DNA from: Neorhizobium alkalisoli
GTDB lineage: Bacteria > Pseudomonadota > Alphaproteobacteria > Rhizobiales > Rhizobiaceae
Direction of reading: 5' to 3'
DNA length: 64,000 nucleotides
NCBI RefSeq assembly: GCF_002968635.1
Contig: NZ_PVBN01000010.1
Span: forward strand, 124,001-188,000
Positions 8,969 to 16,770 of this stretch are shown here, piece by piece; position 1 is the first letter of the stretch; the number at the start of each line of letters is the position of its first letter. The notes beneath the pieces are model-generated. The model worked only from the letters and a program-made list of their open reading frames with translations. It searched no databases and was not told the origin of the DNA. The translations under genes and the position numbers were made by a program.

Positions 8969-9283
8969 AGCAGCATGTCAGCGGCCGACCGGTCCAAAGC
9001 GCCGTCCGCTAATCGCTCAACTTGGAACCCTATACACAACCAAAGGATGCTTACGAAACGCTGTTTGGAAGGATGTTCCTCGACCTTCGCCCCTAACGGC
9101 CAACCCTTTGCCGAAAAAAGAATTTTTGATTGTTCTCACGAATTTGTGACCACACTTTTGCGGACGTAGAAAAATATTTCTTCAAACCACCCGCACTACG
9201 CTTTAAACTTTAGGTAGCATCGCCGATGCGTTAAATTTTAGAGCGGATTCCGTATTACCGGACAAAGATTTCAAAGACATCGC
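8969..9283. other. Gene-free stretch, AT-rich in its right half
   Basis: About 315 bp with no supported gene. The right half (about 9110-9250) is strongly AT-rich and probably contains the promoter for the small gene at 9284. No clear hairpin or repeat was seen. Confidence 0.4.
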
Positions 9284-9595
9284 ATGAGCTTATATTCGGG
9301 CGTTGATTTCTTCCAGCTTGCTGAGCGGCACTCCGAGGCAGTCGCGATTGTGAAAGCATTGCAGCAAAGGCTTTTGCGCGAGGGGCACAGTGATGCTCAA
9401 GACTCTCTTGCCAATGCGATTGCCAGAGAAAAAGACATGCGAGCGGCGCTTGTCGAGTGGAAACCAAGATCGAACAACGAAGCGCAATTGAAGCTGCTCT
9501 ACTTGGCACAGTATCTATTCGCCACGAAGAGTTCATTGAGTGACCGGGAAATGGCGGTGATCATGAATTCAATTGCCCATCTCAGCACGAAATAA
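9284..9595 (+). CDS. Hypothetical protein, 103 residues
   Basis: An open frame of 103 codons starting MSLYSGVDFFQLAERHSEAV. The sequence looks fully helical, with no signal peptide or membrane segment. It lies between two XRE regulator genes transcribed in the same direction, which suggests a role in the same regulatory module. I do not recognise a family, so the call rests on its length, amino-acid composition and context. Confidence 0.5.
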   Translation: MSLYSGVDFFQLAERHSEAVAIVKALQQRLLREGHSDAQDSLANAIAREKDMRAALVEWKPRSNNEAQLKLLYLAQYLFATKSSLSDREMAVIMNSIAHLSTK

Positions 9596-9703
9596 CAGCT
9601 GAACGGCTAGCTTTTCGTCACATCGACGCGATGTTAATGAAGTGCGTAGCCGTGGGCCTCGAACGTGGGTATGCTTTGGCGTCACGTTTGGATCAAATGG
9701 AAT

Positions 9704-10192
9704 ATGAGTAAGAATTTAGATAGCCACATCGAAGAGCTCGGGCTGCTTCAAACTGCCGACCCTGAGAATGAAAAACCCGTGTATCGCCGCCAAGGCTTCG
9801 ACGGAATTTCCACGTTCGAGGAGCTCGACACCAAGTTGGGCGAAGAACTTCGTAAGTGTCGCCAGGCAAAGGACCTGAGCAGAGCAGACCTCGCGACTAT
9901 GGTCGGTCTCAGTGAACAGGTCTATGGCCGCTATGAACGCAGTTCATCGAAAATGCAGGTGAGCCGGCTGATTCACCTGAGTGAAATTCTCGGTGTGTCA
10001 CCGCTCGGCTTGCTTTTCGCCACGGCCCCCCACCTGTGGGGAAAAACGCCCGACGAAGCCGATACACGGTTTCGGATGATGAAATTGTTGGAAGAGCTCC
10101 CACCCGAAACCATGTCGTCGATCGTCAAACTGCTTGAAACCGTGGCGGTCCTTCAAGCAACGAGCGACGACCCTCTGCCCGCAACGCGATAG
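9704..10192 (+). CDS. XRE-family helix-turn-helix regulator
   Basis: A 162-residue protein with an XRE-type HTH at about residues 40-95, with LGEELRKCRQAKDLSRADLA, then MVGLSEQVYGRYERSSSKMQ, and a helical C-terminal tail. The ATG at 9704 is preferred; another in-frame ATG at 9665 would add 13 residues. It is the second XRE regulator within 1.2 kb, and it lies directly before the convergent operon of exported proteins that flanks virB, so it is a candidate regulator of conjugation genes. Confidence 0.85.
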   Translation: MSKNLDSHIEELGLLQTADPENEKPVYRRQGFDGISTFEELDTKLGEELRKCRQAKDLSRADLATMVGLSEQVYGRYERSSSKMQVSRLIHLSEILGVSPLGLLFATAPHLWGKTPDEADTRFRMMKLLEELPPETMSSIVKLLETVAVLQATSDDPLPATR

Positions 10193-10240
10193 CTTTCTGC
10201 TGGCCAGCCGGGCGTTTTCGGGGTGCGCAAACAGCATGAA

Positions 10241-10789
10241 TCAAAGGTCCAAGTTAAACCAGAAGCGGCTGGACTGGCTGGTTTGGTCATCTTTGATATC
10301 GAAGTAATAGGGGTCAGAGCGCAAGGGTCGCGCCTTGTACTCTGTAAATGAGCAGGAATTTGTTCCAGAAAAAATCCGCGTCACGCCATCGGATGTCGTC
10401 CGGCGCTGACCGCCATTCGACGAGCCCAAAAAGCGCTGCCCTCCCCTGCACTGGTTTACGGCACGCATGCACCGTGACTGACCTCGGACAGACATCGAGT
10501 GCTGATCGTCACCGTCCGTTGGCGTCCATCCCGCAGGGCATTCGGCATATCGCTCATAGCCCGGGGACCCCGCTCCTCCCTCGGGACATGTCGGCCATGA
10601 AAATCCAGGCTCCTTCATCGCCGAAATCAATTTTTCCATTGGCGGATGGCAGCTTTCAACCCCGCGCCAAGACGGATTGGAGGAGGCCGCACAAAGCAAA
10701 ACTTCACAACCCCATTCGCTGGCATCTGCAGATGTCGTGGCCAGTCCGGCGAAAGCCATTGAAGCGAAGAATGCGAGAAGGTATTTCAT
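10241..10789 (-). CDS. TrbM/KikA/MpfK-like exported conjugation protein
   Basis: The 182-residue product has an N-terminal signal peptide of about 23 residues (MKYLLAFFASMAFAGLATTS...). The mature part opens with WGCEVLLC and has cysteines at 28, 33, 47 and 68, with ESCHPPMEKL between. This pattern matches TrbM/KikA/MpfK, periplasmic accessory proteins of conjugative pili. The second half is glycine- and serine-rich with more cysteines and is not recognised. It is the last gene of the leftward operon that shares the divergent promoter region with virB1, so it is probably co-expressed with the secretion channel. Confidence 0.7.
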   Translation of the reverse strand: MKYLLAFFASMAFAGLATTSADASEWGCEVLLCAASSNPSWRGVESCHPPMEKLISAMKEPGFSWPTCPEGGAGSPGYERYAECPAGWTPTDGDDQHSMSVRGQSRCMRAVNQCRGGQRFLGSSNGGQRRTTSDGVTRIFSGTNSCSFTEYKARPLRSDPYYFDIKDDQTSQSSRFWFNLDL

Positions 10790-10812
10790 TGGACCCTCCG
10801 TTGCTCAAGGGG

Positions 10813-11487
10813 TTATCGATCCCGACGCTTTGGCTGGCGCCGCGCATCAAGGAAAGGTGGTGAGATCTCGCTGTCGCGCTCCCTAAGCAGATTGATATCG
10901 GCCTGCGGCCTGCGCCCCAAGGTCTTGTCGATCGCTTTCCGGCGCCATTCCGGCATGTCGAGCACATAAGTTCGCCACATCCCGTAGCGCGCCGTCATCG
11001 CCGACTGTTGGGCCTCAACGTAACGCCCGTTTCGAGGAACCGTGCTCAGCTTCGCCCATCCGACCCTGAGCATTTCCAGCGCGAGATCGCGGTTGCCGAC
11101 CCGGCACTGGCCCGCTAACGCAAGCGAGGAGCCGTCTGCAACCGCGTCACAACGAACGCTGTGGCGGCGGATCGTCCTCTTCAACCATGCTTTTGCCAAC
11201 GCGCCGCACGGTATCGGCGCCAACGATGGCGCGGTCACAGGCGTTGCCTTGGGATCGAATGACCATTGCACCAAGTCGCAACTGTCTATGTCGGACAATC
11301 GCACAAGCATCCTGTCCGCCGGAAACCAGAGGGTCCGTCCGTCAACGACCGCGACCCGACCGCTCACGACGGTACGCTGCAGGGTCTCTTTGAATGCAGA
11401 CGGGCCTTCATCCGCCAAGTCGGCGGCCGCGGAGCAATCATACGCCGAAATGGAAATCGCAACCGCACAGATGATACGACGGCTCAT
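10813..11487 (-). CDS. Exported nuclease-fold (SNase-like) protein, probably non-catalytic
   Basis: A 224-residue protein with a likely signal peptide (about residues 1-21). The body resembles the staphylococcal/thermonuclease OB fold: RVAVVDGRTLWF (about 44-55), MLVRLSDID (60-68), then PCGALAKAWL and the late helix LALEMLRVGWAKL. Of the family's active-site residues, the second Asp of the DGDT motif is Arg here and the Glu after the VDTPE segment is absent, so hydrolysis is unlikely. Four cysteines (70, 94, 113, 128) match in order and spacing those of the next two genes. It overlaps the next gene by four bases at the start (ATGA), forming one operon. Confidence 0.75.
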   Translation of the reverse strand: MSRRIICAVAISISAYDCSAAADLADEGPSAFKETLQRTVVSGRVAVVDGRTLWFPADRMLVRLSDIDSCDLVQWSFDPKATPVTAPSLAPIPCGALAKAWLKRTIRRHSVRCDAVADGSSLALAGQCRVGNRDLALEMLRVGWAKLSTVPRNGRYVEAQQSAMTARYGMWRTYVLDMPEWRRKAIDKTLGRRPQADINLLRERDSEISPPFLDARRQPKRRDR

Positions 11488-12023
11488 TTCAAAGCTCCCG
11501 GCTTCCTGGCTGCGCGGCTCAGTAATATGGCCGGATGTTGAACATCGTTGAACTGCCAGAGACCGCGCCGTGCCTCTCTGGCCCCCTGCTCTGCAACGGC
11601 ATAGGCGGGGTAGACCGGCATCCCGGCGCTATCGAGGCTCGCAAAGCCGTAACCCTCGCTGATCATCATCATCGCAAGATCGAGCTTCTGACCGCCAACG
11701 AACGCATAGCAGACCGCAAAGGTCAGGTCCGTGCGACCGGCAACAGGGGCGCAAACTGGTCGGGTGTCCTTTACGAACGCAGCAAGCACGGCGATTGACG
11801 CCTCGCCACAGTCACGCCTGTTTCCCGACGCGTCGGTATAAGGGGTGCCCCTCAAGCATGCTTGAAGACCGTAGAGGCGATACCGCTTGCCAGCGGACAT
11901 CCAGGTGTCGCCCGTCTCAAGCACTGTGCCTGGGGTGAAATCGAAGTAGCCGGCGGGCGCAGCGACAACGGCTTTAGTGGTTGTAAATGCCAAGGCCAAT
12001 GCAGCGAGCAATGTCATCTTCAT
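11484..12023 (-). CDS. Exported nuclease-fold (SNase-like) protein, probably non-catalytic
   Basis: Second paralogue, 179 residues from the ATG at 12023, which overlaps the stop of the upstream gene (ATGA). The signal peptide is MKMTLLAALALAFTTTKAVV... with likely cleavage after AAPA. The OB-fold signature includes LETGDTW (about 35-41) and KRYRLYGLQAC (about 46-56). The Glu of the active site is missing. Cysteines at 56, 72, 91 and 105 repeat the pattern of the neighbouring paralogues (spacings 16, 19 and 14). A role in the periplasm next to the VirB channel is inferred from the signal peptide and operon. Confidence 0.75.
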   Translation of the reverse strand: MKMTLLAALALAFTTTKAVVAAPAGYFDFTPGTVLETGDTWMSAGKRYRLYGLQACLRGTPYTDASGNRRDCGEASIAVLAAFVKDTRPVCAPVAGRTDLTFAVCYAFVGGQKLDLAMMMISEGYGFASLDSAGMPVYPAYAVAEQGAREARRGLWQFNDVQHPAILLSRAARKPGALK

Positions 12024-12652
12024 TGCTTCTGGACTCTCGGATCGGCCCACATGCCGAAGCCGCCCCTACTCGTCTCCTCAGCCGCAAGGAGATCTGGACG
12101 CATCGGCGTGCCATCAGGTTTTTTTGAAAGCCGCAGTGCCCCAAGCGATACGAGCTGCTCTTCAAGATTATCGACGGAATCGAGCGACCCGGGATAATGA
12201 TAGTATCCGAAGCATGTAACATCCTGCAGCGACGCGTCGCGCTCAGTTAAAAACGCCCGGCAAAATATCACCTTCGCTGTCTTTACAAGAATCGCTAGTT
12301 GCTGCTGAGCGTAGGCGGCACAGGTTCCCGCGAACCCTTCCTTCTGATTGACCATGTCGCCAGCGCAGGGTTCCAGCCCATAGAGGTGCAGGCGGGTCTT
12401 CGCATCGATAGCGATGTCAACTGGCGTGTCCACGGCGAAACCGTTTGCAGAGGCAAAACCCTTTCGATCCAGCACCTTCCCTGCTGGATCATAGTACTCC
12501 ACGACCAGAACCGTTTTTCCCGGCGCAGCCAACGATTTTACGTAGGTGGGATCGATCGTCCCGCCCGCCCAAGACGATGGCGCGACCAGGAACACGCACA
12601 CCCCTACCAATAGTGCCCGTCTACGGCTCCTTACGTTTCTTGTTCTCAGCAC
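12020..12652 (-). CDS. Exported nuclease-fold (SNase-like) protein, probably non-catalytic
   Basis: Third paralogue and first gene of the leftward operon, 210 residues with a signal peptide ending near SSWAG (about residue 30). The fold-defining segment TRLHLYGLEPCAGD (about 86-99) is followed by cysteines at 96, 111, 131 and 147 (spacings 15, 20 and 16), matching the other two copies. No full set of nuclease catalytic residues is seen. The late helix NLEEQLVSLGALRL corresponds to LALEMLRVGWAKL in the first copy. It is divergent from virB1, with about 170 bp between them containing a palindrome and a -10 box. Confidence 0.75.
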   Translation of the reverse strand: MLRTRNVRSRRRALLVGVCVFLVAPSSWAGGTIDPTYVKSLAAPGKTVLVVEYYDPAGKVLDRKGFASANGFAVDTPVDIAIDAKTRLHLYGLEPCAGDMVNQKEGFAGTCAAYAQQQLAILVKTAKVIFCRAFLTERDASLQDVTCFGYYHYPGSLDSVDNLEEQLVSLGALRLSKKPDGTPMRPDLLAAEETSRGGFGMWADPRVQKQ

Positions 12653-12679
12653 TGCAACTCCAACAGGTGATTTTTCTCT

Positions 12680-12705
12680 TTTCGGCCGAAACTTTTCGAT
12701 ATAAT
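12680..12705 (+). promoter_or_regulatory. Candidate virB promoter with palindromic operator
   Basis: A perfect 12-bp palindrome TTTCGGCCGAAA (12680-12691) lies just upstream of a consensus -10 box TATAAT (12700-12705). The -35 position (12677-12682, TCTTTT) is weak and overlaps the palindrome, as expected for a regulated promoter. It sits between the divergent exported-protein operon and virB1. Confidence 0.5.
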
Positions 12706-12820
12706 GATGAACACAAATGGTAACGGAATCAATCGAAAAATCGCGTGCGCCCGGGAGAGACTCAACTTGTCCGGGGCAAACGATCAGTCGCCGGCTCAGA
12801 TTAAGACAAAAGGGATTGCC

Positions 12821-13690
12821 GTGTTGAAGATCATATCATCCTCCCTCATATCGACCCTCTTCATAGCGTCGCAGAGTCCAGCTTTTTCGTTTGATTCTGC
12901 TAGGTTTTATTCGAACGACATTCACCCTGCGGATTTCGGCGGATCTGAGGTCAGCGTCGAAGAACCCAGCCAAAAAGACACGTTCGGGCTAGCGCCCTCG
13001 GGGCGAATCGACAGAGTCTCGTCCGATACCATTTCGAACACAAATGGTTCGTCTATCCCGGAGAGCTCCCTTCCGACCGATACCTCCGGTACCAACGCAA
13101 AACCGATTCGGAATTTGAACACATCATATTCAGATGCGCGCATCGCTCACGGCTCGATGAGCGAATGCGGCCCCTCGCCGATGACTGCCTCGGAAATCGA
13201 GGAACTCGTTGCGCGAACCGCACAAGCTTACGGTGTCGATCCGGGCTTGGCCAAGGCGATTACGTGGGCGGAAAGCCGGTTCGACCGAAACCGCAACAGC
13301 GAACAAGGCGCCCGCGGTCCGATGCAACTCATGCCCGCCACGGCGAGCGAACTTGGCGTAAGGGAGATCTGCGACCCGGTTTCAAATATTGATGGTGGCA
13401 TTCGTCACCTGAAGCTGATGCTCGAAGAATTCCAGAATCCAATCCTTGCCGCAGCCGCTTACAATGCAGGTGCGCAAGCCGTCTACGACAACGGTGGCGT
13501 GCCTCCATTTAGCGAGACCGTTCGCTACGTCGCGGCGGTCATCAACCATCAAATGGGTCTGCAGATCCCGCTGAAGAATCGAGCCCGTGGAAATTCTGCC
13601 GGCATCGGATCCCCCTCCGCCAACGAAATGGCCAGTGATGTGATCGGCGCCCGAGGCAGCCGGTTCATCAAGGGCGTCATGCAGTTCTGA
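12821..13690 (+). CDS. virB1: VirB1-like lytic transglycosylase
   Basis: This periplasmic muramidase locally opens peptidoglycan so that the T4SS channel can be built. The 289-residue product from the GTG at 12821 starts with a signal peptide (VLKIISSSLISTLFIASQSP). It then has a long, serine-rich linker and a C-terminal SLT domain with the catalytic Glu in ITWAESRFDRN, followed by GPMQLMPATASELGV and AAAAYNAGAQAV. The GTG is chosen because AAAGGGA precedes it and the signal peptide then starts correctly; an ATG at 12707 and earlier codons would add 39 residues ahead of it. It is first in the virB cluster. Confidence 0.88.
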   Translation: MLKIISSSLISTLFIASQSPAFSFDSARFYSNDIHPADFGGSEVSVEEPSQKDTFGLAPSGRIDRVSSDTISNTNGSSIPESSLPTDTSGTNAKPIRNLNTSYSDARIAHGSMSECGPSPMTASEIEELVARTAQAYGVDPGLAKAITWAESRFDRNRNSEQGARGPMQLMPATASELGVREICDPVSNIDGGIRHLKLMLEEFQNPILAAAAYNAGAQAVYDNGGVPPFSETVRYVAAVINHQMGLQIPLKNRARGNSAGIGSPSANEMASDVIGARGSRFIKGVMQF

Positions 13691-13708
13691 AAGCAAAGGA
13701 GACGTCGA

Positions 13709-14047
13709 ATGAACACCAGCCTTTCTTCGCGCAACAAGAGCGCAATCCGTGTAGCCGGTTTGATGTCTGTGATCCTTGTGTCTCAGCTCATCACGGCTGA
13801 CTACGCTGTGGCGCAGGCAACCAACCAGGCATTCGCCCCGCTTCAGACCGTCGTGCAGGCCGTGGTGGACTTCATCACCGGCCCGTTTGGTCGCCTGGTC
13901 GCCATCATTGCCGTTATCGGCTTGGGTTTCCTGGCCTTCGCCGGGCGGTTGAGCTGGTTCACCGCGGGCGCGGTCGTACTTGGCATCGGCCTGGTATTTG
14001 GAGCGCCTGCGATTGTTGACCAGCTGATGTCCACCGTCGGGAACTGA
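13709..14047 (+). CDS. virB2: VirB2-like major pilin
   Basis: The 112-residue pro-pilin of the type IV secretion pilus. It has a long signal sequence with likely cleavage after AVAQA (about residue 36). The mature protein is short, with two hydrophobic helices: LVAIIAVIGLGFLAFAG and FTAGAVVLGIGLVFGAPAIV. Size and layout match the TrbC/VirB2 family. AAAGGAG precedes the ATG. The gene follows virB1 by 18 bp and precedes virB3 by 3 bp. Confidence 0.92.
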   Translation: MNTSLSSRNKSAIRVAGLMSVILVSQLITADYAVAQATNQAFAPLQTVVQAVVDFITGPFGRLVAIIAVIGLGFLAFAGRLSWFTAGAVVLGIGLVFGAPAIVDQLMSTVGN

Positions 14048-14050
14048 CCG

Positions 14051-14350
14051 ATGGCAGAGTTTGAAGACGACAAGCCAGTATTGACGCCCCTGATCATCGG
14101 TTTGACCCGGTCGCCGACGCTCTGGGGCGTCCCCTACATGGCCGTCGTCATCATCATCGGACTGACGATCATTGCCTGGCTTGCCACAAACACTGTGTGG
14201 GCGTTGCTGACGGCGCCGCTCGCCTACGTGATCCTGTTCACGCTGTGCACCTGGGACAGCCGAATCCTCGACGTGCTGCAGGTCGCAACACGTCTGACGC
14301 CCAAGACCCCGAACAACGCATTTTGGGGTGCCAACTCTTACGGACCGTGA
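14051..14350 (+). CDS. virB3: VirB3-like inner-membrane channel protein
   Basis: A 99-residue VirB3 homologue. It has the family's N-terminal LTPLIIGLTRSPTLWGVPY (about 11-29), followed by two adjacent transmembrane stretches (about 29-64). VirB3 associates with VirB4 and VirB6 at the inner membrane. The stop overlaps or adjoins the virB4 start, which supports translational coupling. Confidence 0.93.
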   Translation: MAEFEDDKPVLTPLIIGLTRSPTLWGVPYMAVVIIIGLTIIAWLATNTVWALLTAPLAYVILFTLCTWDSRILDVLQVATRLTPKTPNNAFWGANSYGP

Positions 14351-14355
14351 CGATC

Positions 14356-16770
14356 ATGCTGAAGCTCATTCGAGAAGAACTGGGGTTTGGAAGCAAGCTC
14401 AACCGCGAAAGGCCGATGGCGAAGCATATCCCCTACCTGAGGCATGTCGCCGACACAGTCGTCAAGCTGGAGAGTGACGCATTGCTTTCGGTCATTCGCC
14501 TCAACGGGCTGTTTTTTCAGACCGAGGGTCAGGCCGAACTTAATATGCGATCCGTTGTGCAAAACACGATGATCAGGGCGCTCGGTTCGAGCCGCTTTTC
14601 TCTTTGGTCTACCGTGATCCGGCGTCAGGTCGAGAGCGATCTCGAAGGCGATTTCGCTGACCCATTCTGTGACCTACTCAATCGTCGTTACATGGCGCAA
14701 TTGAGCGAAAAGCGCATGTTCACCAACGAACTTTATTTGACAGTTATCCGGTCCGGAATGCGCGGTGCACTGGCTATCGGGGACAAAGCGCGACGCCTTT
14801 TCGACAAGGCAGGTTCTCGCGACGCGGTGGACGACCAGCTGCGCGAAGAGGTCAGTGAGCTCGAAGAACTTGTCGGAAACATCAGCAAGGATCTTCAGAA
14901 ATACGCTGCCCGGCCGCTCGGTATCGTGCATCGCAATGACGAACCCTATTCTGAGCCGTGCGAGTTCTTCCAGACGATCCTGAGCTGCGGCATTCCCCGC
15001 CGCATGCGCTTGCCCCGGATGAGCATTTCCAACTATGTCGGGAGCTCGCGCCTGCATTTCTCTCGGCGGACCATGCAGGCGCAGGGACCGGTGAAGGAGG
15101 ATGATCGGTTCGGGGCGATGCTGTCGATCAAGGAATACCCTCCCTTCACCGGCCCCGGCATGTTGGATGGACTGCTGCAGGTCAATCACGAATTCATTCT
15201 GACTCAGTCCTTCACCATCACCGACAAACCGATCGCCCAAGAGCGCATCTCCCGTTTGAAACGCCAGATCGCAGCTTCGGATGAGGCCGGCAGTGATGTT
15301 GAAAACGATATCGACTTTGCCCTGAACAGCCTTATGAACCAGGAGGCGGTTTTCGGCCTCCATCACATGACCCTGTTATGCTTGTCGCGCGACCTCGATG
15401 GGATCAACAAGTCTGTTTCCGACCTCGGCGCCTGCCTGACGGACATGAACATCAACTGGCTGCGAGAGGATCTCAATCTTGAAGCGGGCTTTTGGGCCCA
15501 GCTACCGGGCAATCACAGCTACATCGCCCGGAAGGCGCTGCTCTCCAGCGCTAATTACGCCGGTCTGTCTTCGATGCATAACTTTGCCAGTGGACAGACG
15601 GACGGCACGCATTGGAACACACCGATCACCATTCTGGAGACGACCAGTCAGACGCCATACTGGTTCAATTTCCACCGCAGGGATATAGGTCATTTCCTGG
15701 TGACGGGTCCGACGGGCTCGGGCAAGACCGTCGTCTTAACCTTCCTGCTTGCCCAGGCCTTTCGCGTACGACCCGCCCCCAAAGCCGTTTTTTTTGACAA
15801 GGACCGGGGCGGCGAGATCTTCGTTCGGGCCATGAACGGTGCCTACGAGGTGCTGACACCTGGCACATCGTCCGGGTTCAATCCCCTGCAACTGGAAAAC
15901 AACGGACCCAACCGCGAGTTCCTGCTTCGCTTGCTCAAGGCGATGCTCCAACACGGCGATGGCAGGGATTTCGATCAGGAAGAGGAAGACATTCTTGAAA
16001 GGGCATTGCTGCGGCTGATGCAGGAGCCGGCAGCCCAACGAAACCTTGCCAACCTCTCCGGTCTTTTAATCGGCCGCGCCCGCGCCGGACCAAATGACCT
16101 GAACGCCAGGCTCAGACCGTGGATCGATGGCGAAAAGGCTTGGCTTTTCAACGCGCAGCACGACGTTCTCACCTTCTCTGAGCAACAGATATTCGGGTTC
16201 GACATGACCAGCATCCTCGACAATGAGGAGCTGAGGACGCCCGCGCTCATGTATATTTTTCATCGACTGGACGAGCTTCTCGACGGCAGACCGGTGATGA
16301 TCTTCATGGACGAAGGCTGGCGCCTTTTGCGGGATACGACGTTCAGCGACTTCATCGTCGACAAGATGAAGACGATCCGCAAGCTGAACGGCATCGTCGG
16401 CTTTGGCACGCAGTCGGCTGCCGACATTGCCCGCGCGCCGGCATCGCACACTTTGATCGAGCAATCGTCGACCAACATCCATTTCCCCAATCCGCGTGCG
16501 GACGAGGAAAGTTACATCAGGCGCTTTGGGCTAACGGTGAAGGAATTCAACTTCATCCGAACGACACCTCCGGAAAAGCGGACTTTCCTGATCAAGCACG
16601 GCAATGACAGCGTCATTGCCAGACTTGACCTCAGCGCGATGCCGGACATGGTCAAGGTCTTGTCCGGCCGCAAGGAGAGCATTGAGGAATGCGGACGGCT
16701 AAGAGATGAGCTGGGTGATGACCCTCTTGCTTGGCTTCCCAAATTTTGCGGTTGGGAGGCGTGGCCATGA
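14356..16770 (+). CDS. virB4: VirB4-like T4SS ATPase
   Basis: The 804-residue VirB4/CagE/TrbE-family ATPase drives pilus biogenesis and substrate transfer from the cytoplasmic face. Walker A (GPTGSGKT) is at about 451-458 and Walker B (VMIFMDEGW) at about 647-655. The N-terminal domain begins KLIREELGFGSKLNRERPM. The length is normal for VirB4 without a fused VirB3. The start is either the ATG at 14356 or a GTG at 14347 that overlaps the virB3 stop; they differ by three residues. The 3' end overlaps the next gene by four bases (ATGA). Confidence 0.96.
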   Translation: MLKLIREELGFGSKLNRERPMAKHIPYLRHVADTVVKLESDALLSVIRLNGLFFQTEGQAELNMRSVVQNTMIRALGSSRFSLWSTVIRRQVESDLEGDFADPFCDLLNRRYMAQLSEKRMFTNELYLTVIRSGMRGALAIGDKARRLFDKAGSRDAVDDQLREEVSELEELVGNISKDLQKYAARPLGIVHRNDEPYSEPCEFFQTILSCGIPRRMRLPRMSISNYVGSSRLHFSRRTMQAQGPVKEDDRFGAMLSIKEYPPFTGPGMLDGLLQVNHEFILTQSFTITDKPIAQERISRLKRQIAASDEAGSDVENDIDFALNSLMNQEAVFGLHHMTLLCLSRDLDGINKSVSDLGACLTDMNINWLREDLNLEAGFWAQLPGNHSYIARKALLSSANYAGLSSMHNFASGQTDGTHWNTPITILETTSQTPYWFNFHRRDIGHFLVTGPTGSGKTVVLTFLLAQAFRVRPAPKAVFFDKDRGGEIFVRAMNGAYEVLTPGTSSGFNPLQLENNGPNREFLLRLLKAMLQHGDGRDFDQEEEDILERALLRLMQEPAAQRNLANLSGLLIGRARAGPNDLNARLRPWIDGEKAWLFNAQHDVLTFSEQQIFGFDMTSILDNEELRTPALMYIFHRLDELLDGRPVMIFMDEGWRLLRDTTFSDFIVDKMKTIRKLNGIVGFGTQSAADIARAPASHTLIEQSSTNIHFPNPRADEESYIRRFGLTVKEFNFIRTTPPEKRTFLIKHGNDSVIARLDLSAMPDMVKVLSGRKESIEECGRLRDELGDDPLAWLPKFCGWEAWP

